Source: Aldrovandia affinis
Lineage: Eukaryota > Chordata > Actinopteri > Notacanthiformes > Halosauridae
Direction of reading: 5' to 3'
DNA length: 64,000 bases
NCBI GenBank assembly: GCA_029706075.1
Contig: JAINUG010000193.1
Coordinates: forward strand, 370,001-434,000
In this document: in pieces, positions 10,491 to 20,200 of the stretch
Layout of the letters: each line of letters opens with the position of its first letter
How positions within the stretch are numbered: the first letter of the stretch is position 1
Translations under genes and position numbers: made by a program
Notes under the pieces: generated by a model
Seen by the model: only the letters and a program-made list of their open reading frames with translations
Databases searched by the model: none
Told to the model about the DNA's origin: nothing

Positions 10491-11067
10491 CACCTCTACC
10501 TACTGAGACACACAGAACCACATATACACCACCTCTACCTACTGAGACACACAGAACCACATATACACCACCTCTACCTACTGAGACACACAGAACCACA
10601 TATACACCACCTTTACCTACTGAGACACACAGAACCACATATACACCACCTCTACCTACTGAGACACACAGAACCACATATACACCACCTCTACCTACTG
10701 AGACACACATAACCACATATACACCACCTTCACCTACTGAGACACACAGAACCACATATACACCACCTCTACCTACTGAGACACACAGAACCACATATAC
10801 ACCACCTCTACCTACTGAGACACACAGAACCACATATACACCACCTCTACCTACTGAGACACACAGAACCACATATACACCACCTCTACCTACTGAGCCA
10901 CACAGAACCACATATACACCACCTCTACCTACTGAGACACACAGAACCACATATACACCACCTCTACCTACTGAGCCACACAGAAACACATATACACCAC
11001 CTCTACCTACTGAGACACACAGAACCACATATACACCACCTCTACCTACTGAGACACACAGAACCAC
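10490..11067. repeat. 39-bp minisatellite built on a SINE head (about 15 units)
   Basis: Units read CCTACTGAGACACACAGAA plus CCACATATACACCACCTCTA. On the minus strand each unit contains TGTGTCTCAGTAGGTAGAG, the A-box part of the neighbouring SINE, without its B box. Because 39 is a multiple of three, the array reads as a false 13-residue repeat protein. Confidence 0.9.
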
Positions 11068-11109
11068 AGGTAGGTTTTCTGAATTGGGTGTCTGGTTTCA
11101 TATAAAACA

Positions 11110-11315
11110 AAAAACAAACACTAACCTTTTCCTTCCCAGTGTTACAGGTATGGTATGCAGCTGCCTGCAATGATGTCTATCGCTGTATTACTGCACTGAT
11201 CTTGTGCGCTAACTATGATTGTTCCTACCATGTATTAATGCACATGTTGTAAGTTGCTCTGGATAAGAGCGTCTGCTAAATGCTTAAAATGTAAATGTAA
11301 ATGTAAAATGTAACG
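11110..11315 (+). mobile_element. L2-type LINE 3' end
   Basis: The block ends with AAGTTGCTCTGGATAAGAGC, GTCTGCTAAATGCTTAAAAT and short GTAAAT repeats. It matches the 3' end of the longer LINE fragment at 12046-12888, so it is a heavily 5'-truncated copy. Confidence 0.75.
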
Positions 11316-12045
11316 CACAATCAAAAAGGCTAAAGAAAATCCTCTCTGACCCCTCTCACCCTGCTCACTACCTCTTCCAGCCGACGCCCTCTGGGGGGCG
11401 CTACAGGTTTGTCCACCAAGTCATCCCGTTTCAAAAACAGTGTCTTTCCCACTACAGTAAGGACTCTTTTCATGAACCCTGACAGATGCACCTGCACATA
11501 TTGTCTGTGAATACTGTCTTGTGACTGTCTGTGAATATTGTCTGTCTTGCTAGTCAGTGTGTCTAGTATGTATCTGATGTCTGTCTGTGTCTGATGTTGT
11601 TGATGCTGAACTGACCTTGTCCACCATGCTGTACCGAAACTAAATTCAACCGACTTCGGTCGTGTGCTCATTAGAGAGATTGGATGCTTGAAGCAGAATT
11701 AGACAAACAATTTCTTAATGAAAGAGATGTTCACGCACTGCCTTCTAATACAGGACATACACTGCTGGGGGCTTCATTCTCAGCCAGCGGGCGCTACAGA
11801 AAAATTAGGCTTTTGTGCTTTTAAAGGTCTTTGAAAGGTGCTTTAAAATACAGAGCATTACATTTAAAACCAAAATAATAAATTATTCATAAAGTTATAT
11901 TTATCCTGGCTGCCCATGGAGAACACCATGTCTTTTATTTTCTTCCAGACGTGGGATTTTTGTCACAACGCGTACATAATAACATACTCGCATCACAAAA
12001 AAATTAAAAAACTAAAACAAAGCAAGATTAAGAAAGGCAGGTTGC
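11316..12045. other. intergenic, nothing recognised
   Basis: I see no supported gene. A short run of (TGTCTGTGAATA)-like words lies at about 11500-11545. Confidence 0.35.
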
Positions 12046-12888
12046 CCTTCTAAGAACTCACAACAGGAAATGACCTCATTCTGGCTGGGGGGCACGAGGA
12101 CGTGCATTTTAGCCCACTCTCAAGCTCTGTTGCACCAGTGCCAGGAGCTGAAGGAATGGAAGCTGGATGCTGGAATGGATGACTACTGCAATTCCCTGCT
12201 GGCAGGCTTACCGCCTGTGCCATCAAGTCACTGCAACTGGTGCAGAACACTGCCACACGTCTGGTGTTCAACCAGCCCAAGTTTACACATCACCCCTCTA
12301 CTCTCCTCTCTGCACTGGCTCCCCACGCATCAACTTTAAATCACTGGTGCTGGCTTATCAAGCGGCTCGAGGAACTGCTCCCTCCTACCTCCAGACACTC
12401 ATCACACCCTACACCCCAGCCAGGCCTCCTCTGGCAAACTGACTGTCCCATCCCTCCAGGCGCCCGGCAGCCGCTCTCCTCGCGGTCTCGCCTCTTCTCT
12501 GTCCTGACCCCTCGCTGGTGGAATGATCTTCTGCACTCAGTCAGGATCGCGGAATCACTGGCCATCTTCCGCAAGAGACTCAAAGCCCACCTCTTCAGAC
12601 TCCACTACCACTGACTCTGTACATTTTACTCACTGTCATCACCACTGCCTACATGTGTAATATTGCATTTTGTAATATCTATCTGTGTTGAAGACTGTCC
12701 AAAAAAAAAAATCTACTAACTTTTCCTTCCCTGTGTAACAGGTACAGTATGCAGCTGCCAAGGATCTTGTCTATCACTGTATGACTGCACTCATCTCTAA
12801 AACTATGATTGATCTTACCATGTATTAATGCACACCTTGTAAGTTGCTCTGGATAAGAGCGTCTGCTAAATGCTTAAAATGTAAATGA
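12046..12888 (+). mobile_element. 5'-truncated L2-clade LINE: end of ORF2 and 3' tail
   Basis: Reading in more than one frame gives DYCNSLLAGL, QLVQNTATRLVFNQPK, LSSLHWLPT, SYLQTLITPYTPARP and PRWWNDLLHS...IFRKRLKAHLFRLHYH. These are the conserved end of the reverse transcriptase protein of L2/CR1-group LINEs. The 3' tail (TAAGTTGCTCTGGATAAGAG, GTCTGCTAAATGC) ends in a GTAAATG repeat. Frame breaks show it is an inactive fragment. The same tail is carried by SINE family B. Confidence 0.85.
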
Positions 12889-12929
12889 AGCTTTGGGCTG
12901 TTTGTTCAGAGATCGCTCTTCTTGATGAG

Positions 12930-13240
12930 TCTTTTCTACTTTCTTGCCAGAGCTGGGGACTCGAGTCACAGTTTTGATGACTTCAGACTTGACTTGCAAA
13001 AAAATTAAAGTACTTGAGACTTGACTTAGACTTGCATGTCTATCACTTGGGACTAGACTTGGACTTGAGCTGGATGACACGAGAGACTTGTTTTTGGGTG
13101 TGACTTGAGGACTTTGACACCTGAAATTTGTGACTTGTGACTTGACTTGACCTGAACATGGTGACTTGGGACTTAACTTGAGACTTACCATTCATGACTT
13201 GGGGCTTACTTGAAACCTGAAGGTTAAGACCCGAGACTTA
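12930..13240. repeat. degenerate GACTTG-type tandem repeat
   Basis: Repeated short words such as GACTTGAGACTTG, ACTTGGGACT and GACTTGACTT fill the block, with many variants and no fixed period. Confidence 0.7.
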
Positions 13241-14470
13241 CCTATGATTTGCACAACAGTGACTTGGTCACAACTCTGCTTTCTTGACTCACACACCTGG
13301 TCCTGTAATGGGGATGTTCAAGACCAGGCTTGTTACAGTGCTAGACCAAGAGAGGGCTATTTCATTCATGGAGGGTGTGACATCGCACATTTAAATTACG
13401 CGCCAGTATCGGCTCTGGCCGGAAGTGCCACGAGGAGGTATATAGTGCCACTATAACTGGATACATAAATGTGTTATGTGTGAGGCATGTATGTAATGTT
13501 GTTTTAGTCTTGTCTGTTTTGTAATGTTGCTAGTCTTGTCTTGTCTCTTGTTTTATTCTTATGTTGTAATATTGTATATGTTTGCTTCAGTTTTGTCTGT
13601 ATGAGTTCAATGTGATGTTTGTCATGTGCAATGTTGGAATGTCATGTTGCCTTGTCACTTGAAGCTGTTTGACGACCCCAGGAAGAATAGCTACTGTAGT
13701 TGCAGTAGCTAATGGGGATCGAAATAAACTAAACTACACTATAACTGGATACCAAAAATGTGGAGAAAAACTGCAGAAAAATAAAATAGAAGAAAAAAAT
13801 ATTCTCTCAGCAGATTTTCAAGGAGCATTTCCATCTGAACCGAGGGACACAACCGAACGGCTTCTCTCTAAATATGCCTGCAGAAGCTATGGCTAAAACA
13901 ACACCCCAAAAACACAGACATGTGTGCCAATGCAATACAGTACATATACCCCCCAATAACACAATGGGGTTTCTGAGTATGGACCGCTCATTCATCCGAA
14001 TACATGGGCCTGAGACTCAAACCACAGCCTGCCCCTGTTTACACTGTATAACTAACAATCTGCCACAGGAAATGACATCACCGATGGGGGACTGGGTAAC
14101 AATCTGTCACAGGAAATGACATCACAGATGGATTATCTTTTATATATAAACAAGGGTCAGATGAATTATTTTTTATATATAAACACACACAGCTTCCATA
14201 ACCTTATTTATGCATGAAAATGACAATGATTCGATCTGCACTAGATCTCGTTCAGATGCACGTGGAACATTGTTGCGCTGCACTGGCGACATCGGCCCTG
14301 TCTGCAGGAACAGCCTGTGTACACACCACTAACAGATAAGCCATTGTGATTTTTAGTTATCATTTGTGTAACAGAATTTGAATAGAATTTGGGTGCTGCA
14401 TTCTGTGCGGCAGCGTGGGTGAGCTAACTTTCGGTTTGGCGTTGGTTCACCGGCAGGAGTGTGTGCGGTG
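13241..14470. other. intergenic, no gene recognised
   Basis: The segment 13670-13735 (CCCAGGAAGAATAGCTACTG, AATGGGGATCGAAATAAA) looks like the 3' end of a common fish retroposed repeat. The direct duplication of CACAGGAAATGACATCAC at about 14065 and 14110 is short. No exon is supported. Confidence 0.4.
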
Positions 14471-14473
14471 TAT

Positions 14474-14828
14474 GCATAAGTGTGTGTGTGTGTGTGTGTA
14501 TGTGTGTTGTATTTGTGTGTGTGTGCGGTGTGTATTTGTGCCTGTGTGTGCATGTGTGTGTGTGTATGTATGAGTGTGTGTGTGTATGTGTGTTGTATTT
14601 GTGTGTGTGTGGTGTGTATTTGTGCATGTGTGTGTGTGTATGTATGAGTGTGTGTGTGTGCGGTGTGTATTTGTGCATGTGTGTGCATGTGTGTGTGTGT
14701 ATGTATGAGTGTGTGTGTGCGGTGTGTATTTGTGTGTGTGAGTGTGTGTGTGTGTGTGTATGTGTGATGTGTGTGTGTGTATGTGTGTGTGTGTGCGGTG
14801 TGTATTTGTGTATGTGTGTGTGTGTGAC
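14474..14828. repeat. (GT)n-rich compound microsatellite
   Basis: Tracts of GTGTGT are interrupted by GCGGTGTGTATTTGTG and TATGTATGAG in a larger irregular period of about 50-70 bp. The long frames on both strands come only from the repeat. Confidence 0.9.
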
Positions 14829-15126
14829 TGTGGAACTCACCTCACTGTGGCTCGAGGGGGTACTGGGTGCGCTTGTTCCCATGGTGATGCGAACGGTTCC
14901 ACGCGGGTCCGTTTCCATGGTTTCCCCACATAAACGTGCGCATGCACACAGACCACACAAACATATCACACAAATATAAAAGTATTTTATTATTAATCCA
15001 TGTGGGCTTAATGGAAATCTCTAGCTGCGCAGAGCGGCTGGTTAAGTTACATGGTTTAGCAGACCTACAGCTTTAAGACTTGTAGGGACTCAGTCTTCCT
15101 ACTGCTGGACAGGGTGGACATTCACT

Positions 15127-15262
15127 GGCCTCGAAGGAGCACAAGCTTGTCTGGACGAGCATGGAGGGGCCAGGGAGAGCACAAGCTTGTCTGGACGAGC
15201 ATGGAGGGGCCAGGGAGAGCACAAGCTTGTCTGGACGAGCATGGAGGGGCCAGGGAGAGCAT
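15127..15262. repeat. 41-bp tandem repeat, three copies
   Basis: Three near-identical units contain CACAAGCTTGTCTGGACGAG and CATGGAGGGGCCAGGGAGAG. Confidence 0.85.
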
Positions 15263-15347
15263 CAAGGTCTAATCATTCAGACCTGCTGCTGTATCAGTAA
15301 CACACTGAGTTTTGGGCCATCGCGCAGAGCGATAAGCAGGGACAATA

Positions 15348-16175
15348 AAGGCCTAAATATACTTCACTTAATCACGCGTACCCAACGTGAGAGCATTGTT
15401 CACATACTGCACTGCGTACTTTGTGTCTGTCTGGATGTTTAAAAGCTATATCCACTAGGGGGCAGGTCAGAGCTGTGGGGCCAAAACGAAGTTGTCTCTG
15501 GCCGGCATACTTCGACAACTACTTCCGATTCTGCACAACAAGGTTGTTTTGATGTTTATCTTGAGAAGACGGCAGAAACAGCAGCAGCAGCGCCAACATG
15601 TACATCGGGATGTAACCATGTAGCGTCTAAAAGTGAAATGTCAAATAAACTAAACTAAACAACAGAGATGGTATAGATGCTATTAGACCATTAAATGTAT
15701 CCCGGTGTAACGACGGAGAGTATGTTTCTCTCATTCTACCAACGAGAGAGATTAACAATGAAAAGCATCATCAGTATTTCCGTTTGTCCGCCAGGACATT
15801 TGATGACTTGCTTGGTCAGGTGTCTCCGCTCATTACACATGTAAACACACGCAGTGAGCCAGTGGGTGAAGCAGAGCGGCTTGCCATCGCCTTCCGCTCT
15901 CTTGCTGCCCCCACCATTCATGTCGAGGCAGCAGTGTGGTATAATGGTTAGGGAACTGGGCTTGTAACGTTAAGGTTGCAGGTTCAATTCCCAGGTGGGA
16001 CACTGCCGTTGTACCCTTGAGCTAAAGGTACTTCAGTTAATATCCAGCTGTATAAATGGATTGTAAAGAAATGGAAACTGTAAGTCGCTCTGGATAAGAG
16101 CGTCTGCTAAATTCCTGTAATGTTATGGTATTGCACCTTGCGTGCGCGTATTGAAAGTGAAGTATATTTAGGCCT
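15348..16175 (+). mobile_element. PIF/Harbinger DNA transposon remnant carrying a SINE
   Basis: The plus strand at about 15750-15905 reads YFRLSARTFDDLLGQVSPLI and EAERLAIAFRSLA, the N-terminal part of a Harbinger (HARBI1-like) transposase. The ends share the inverted repeat AGGCCTAAATATACTTCACT at about 15348 and 16175. The catalytic part is missing and a SINE (15925-16130) lies within. A TWA target duplication is not evident. Confidence 0.7.
15925..16130 (+). mobile_element. SINE family B (tRNA head, L2-like tail) inside the Harbinger remnant
   Basis: The head GTGGTATAATGGTTAGGGAA has an A box and GGTTCAATTCC is the B box. The tail is TAAGTCGCTCTGGATAAGAG then GTCTGCTAAATTCCTGTAAT, the same tail as the L2 LINE at 12046-12888. 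Other copies are at 29530-29725 and 62962-63185, both reversed. Confidence 0.85.
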
Positions 16176-16649
16176 GAAGTCTCCATGCAAACTTCTCCAC
16201 TGAGTCCTTCAGTTCCTTTGGTCACTTAACAATCAACAGACGAACTTGAAGGTGGAGACGTGGAATGGCGGTCTCAAAGGGGTCGGCGCTGAGAAGTTTA
16301 CTCAGCATACATGGTTATATAGAAGGATATGTGAGAACGTGGAGAGAATATTAATAATGCTGTGTGTATGGCACAGTGTACAGGGCTAACAGGAATTATA
16401 TATTTGTTGAAAGAATGTTTATGAAAAAAACTCCTATAAACTTAAAAGACATTAACGTCACATCTCACCAATATATGAACTATAAGAAAATAAATCAGAA
16501 ATAGCATGGCATGATTGTGGAATATATTTCAGTTAAGCTTTTTGTCTTGAGTGCTTTGCAAATTTTCAGAAACATAAGATCAATGAAATAAAAATGTATT
16601 AATAATGAAAGTATTATTATTATAATATATTTTTTCCATTTGTCTCAGA

Positions 16650-16930
16650 TCTTTTCCAGTTTTTCTCCCAATTTAGTGGCCAATTACACCCTCTATTTAT
16701 TTAGATTTACTGTCCCCACACGAACTCACCGCCCATCTCTACGAGGCAAGCTAATTCTCAGAGGGCAGCGAACTCTGCTTGCTTCAAGATGGAATTCGCC
16801 CACCCATGTTCTTGCGTGCTACATTAGTCCCTGGGGCGGACAGACAAACGCCGCCCCCGATCGGGGCTCCCCACAAGGGCGGGTCTGGCAGAGACGGGTT
16901 TCGAACCCCGACCGTGATAGGCAGCTCACA
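16650..16930 (-). mobile_element. SINE family A copy, reversed
   Basis: It begins with the reversed tail TCCCAATTTAGTGGCCAATT, then CACACGAACTCACCGCCCAT, GGGGCGGACAGACAAACGCC and GGCAGAGACGGGTTTCGAAC. It is an older, diverged copy. Confidence 0.8.
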
Positions 16931-17154
16931 CGTGAAAGTAGTATTATAGCCAGTATAATACACAAAATGTAAAAAAATTTAAAAGTCATACATTCAGTTT
17001 TGTAAAAAAAACGTTTTTTTAAAAAGCATGTAGCTTAACGTAGCCAAAAACAAAAACAGCAAAAGCAAAAAGGTAAAAGTGAGACACACTGCTGCTCCAC
17101 TCCCCCTGGTGGTAAGAAGTGAAGGTTCCTGCGGTGCGTCTGTGTGGCTCCGGC

Positions 17155-17287
17155 CTAACTGATGCCATCCAGGAACTGGTCCAGGATCTCGTCGATCACG
17201 TTGCTCTCGTAGTTGACCTGATCCAGGTCCAGCTCGGGGATGACGGTCACCAGGATACGGCTGACATTGAGCCGCAGGTTCCGCAGC
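17155..17287 (-). CDS. morc3: morc3a exon 16 (C-terminal segment and stop)
   Basis: The exon reads [20 protein letters not shown] then [18 protein letters not shown] and GIS, ending in TAG. It matches the MORC3 C terminus (human [20 protein letters not shown]). The acceptor is TTGGAAG|GCTG. The exon has 133 nt, exactly the size of its counterpart in copy b (47681-47813). Confidence 0.93.
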
Positions 17288-20200
17288 CTTCCAAACACAG
17301 GCACGCACAGCGTGAGAACACAGGCACGCACAGAGCACAGGCACGCACAGAGTGAGAGCACAGGCACACACAGAGAGAGAGCACAGGCACACACAGAGAG
17401 AGAACACAGAGAGAGAGCACAGGCACACACAGAGAGAGAGCACAGGCACGCACAGAGTGAGAACACAGAGAGAGAGCACAGGCACGCACAGCGTGAGAAC
17501 ACAGAGTGAGAACACAGGCACACACAGAGAGAGAACACAGAGTGAGAACACAGAGTGAGAACACAGGCACACACAGAGTGAGAACACAGAGTGAGAACAC
17601 AGGCACACACAGAGTGAGAACACAGAGTGAGAACACAGGCACGCACAGAGTGAGAACACAGAGTGAGAACACAGAGTGAGAACACAGGCACACACAGAGA
17701 GAGAGCACAGAGAGAGAGCACAGGCACACACAGAGAGAGAGCACAGGCACACACAGAGTGAGAACACAGAGTGAGAACACAGGCACACACAGAGAGAGAG
17801 CACAGGCACGCACAGAGCACAGGCACACACAGGCACGCACAGAGCACACACAGAGCACAGGCACACACAGGCACGCACAGAGTGAGAACACAGGCACACA
17901 CAGAGAGAGCACAGGCACACACAGAGTGAGAGCACAGGCACACACAGAGTGAGAACACAGAGTGAGAACACAGGCACGCACAGAGAGAGAGCACAGGCAC
18001 ACACAGAGAGAGAGCACAGGCACACACAGAGTGAGAACACAGAGTGAGAACACACAGAGAGAGAGCACAGGCACACACAGGCACACAGGCACACACAGAG
18101 TGAGAACACAGGCACACACAGTGATCACCCGTACTGGAAAACACAGGCATTCACACGCAGGTGCTTAACTCCCCTGTTTTACTGTTACATTAGTTACTCT
18201 AAATATTATGTTATTCTGCTGTGTTGGCTGCTCAAAATCCACTGTTGTTCTCTGGTTGGTTACTCTATACTATATATATCTTTTTTAAATTTGTTCCCAA
18301 TTTTTTTACATTTTTCTCCCAATTTGGTAGCCAATTATACCCTCTATTTATTTAGATTTACCCTCCCCACACGAGTCCACCGCTCGTCTCTACCAGGCAA
18401 GCTAATTCTCAGAGGGCAGTGAACTCCGCTTCCTTCGAGATGGAATTAGCCCACACCCACGTTCTGGAGACTCCCTTACGTGCTTCACGGCGGACCCGAG
18501 CCGGCTCACTCTCCCCCCTCCCCCTGGGGCGGACAGCCAAACGCCGCCCCCAATCAGGGCTGACGACCAGGGCTGGTCTGGTAGAGACGGGTTTAGAACC
18601 GCGTCCCTGACAGGCAGCGCACACTCGTATCGGACCAGCCAAGATACGAGTGCGTTAGACTGCTACGCTATCGGCCGCCCGTTTCAAACTCCTACTTTTG
18701 TGCTGTGCTGGTTGTGGAGAGCCACTGGCTCACATAAGAATGTAACAGCTGTGCTTCAACATCGTAGCACTCGCTAACTTGACCTGCCACAGTCTGTGAC
18801 AGATTGCTATTATCAGAACATTTAAATATTAATTGTTTCTCAAGGTGAAAATGTTATAACCTATAAAAAAAAAATACCTTTGAAGAGAAAGCATTAGCCA
18901 AGAAAATAAACAAAAACGAACTTCCAAAATGAAGAAAGTGCTTGCACTGTTTCCGCGGACTCATTGTCCCTACCGCTGGGTCTCATTGGAGGAGCCGCTG
19001 GCCCTGCTGCCTGCGCTCAGCGCCCTCTCTGCAGGGCTGCAGCCGCTGGCCGCGCTCTGGGTCCCTCTCGTCACAGCCTCCAGCTCCCTCTTCAGCTGCT
19101 CAACCTGAGAGGAGAGACCCCCCCTCTCCACCTCCAGGCTCTCCAGCTGCCCGGGGGAACACACAGAAGCGTGGGGTCGGAGGGGGTAGAGAGCATGGGA
19201 GGAGACTGAGAAAATGTGAAACATGCATCACAAATAAAACAGCCAGATAGAGGTTGTGATAGAGGAGGTTGTGATAGAGGAGGTTGTGATAGAGGAGGTT
19301 GTGAGAGGGCAGGTTGTGAGAGGGCAGGATGTGATAGAAGAGGTTGTGAGAGGGCAGGATGTGATAGAGGAGGTTGTGAGAGAGGGGCAGGATGTGAGAG
19401 GGCAGGTTGTGAGAGGGCAGGTTGTGAGAGGGCAGGTTGTGATAGAGCAGGTTGTGATAGAGGAGGTTGTGAGAGGGCAGGTTGTGAGAGGGCAGGTTGT
19501 GATAGAGGAGGTTGTGAGAGGGCAGGTTGTGATAGAGCAGGTTGTGAGAGGGCAGAGGAGGTTGTGAGAGGGCAGGTTGTGATAGGGCAGGTTGTGAGAG
19601 GGCAGGTTGTGAGAGAGGCAGGTTGTGAGAGGGCAGGTTGTGAGAGGGCAGGTTGTGAGAGGGCAGGTTGTGAGAGGGCAGGTTGTGAGAGAGCTCACCT
19701 TGCTCTTCAGCTCGTCGCGCTCTTTGCTGGTGCGCTGCAGGTCTCTGCGGATGGAGGTCACCTGTAGGGAGAGGCCTTCACCCTCCTGCCCCTCCGTCTC
19801 ACATCTCTCCTGCATCACGCTGCTGGCCTTAAGCTCACAGCTCAGCTGGTCCACCTGTTTCTTGTATCTGTCTCTCTCCTGATTGGCTGTCTCCACCTGC
19901 TCCCTGTACCTGTCTCTCTCCTGATTGGCTGTCTCCAACTGCTCCCTGTACCTGTCTCTCTCCTGATTGGCTGTCTCCACCTGCTCCCTGTAACTGTCTC
20001 TCTCCTGATTGGCTGTCTCCACCTGCTCTCTGTACTTGTCTCTCTCCTGATTGGCTGTCTCCACCTGCTCCCTGTAACTGTCTCTCTCCTGATTGGCTGT
20101 CTCCACCTGCTCTCTGTACTTGTCTCTCTCCTGATTGGCTGTCTCCACCTGCTCCCTGTACCTGTCTCTCTCCTGATTGGCTGTCTCCACCTGCTCTCTG

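Noticed and set aside
10444-11067. 207-residue open frame with a 13-residue repeat
   Set aside because: It is the translation of the 39-bp minisatellite. No start context, splice sites or homology.
13669-14119. Two short overlapping plus frames (75 and 81 residues)
   Set aside because: No homology, no splice signals or codon bias. One begins in a common retroposon end.
14461-14979. Frames of 172-181 residues on both strands
   Set aside because: They are translations of the GT-rich microsatellite.
17295-18150. Long Cys/Leu/Ser frames on the minus strand
   Set aside because: They are produced by the intronic minisatellite. Only 17155-17287 is coding.
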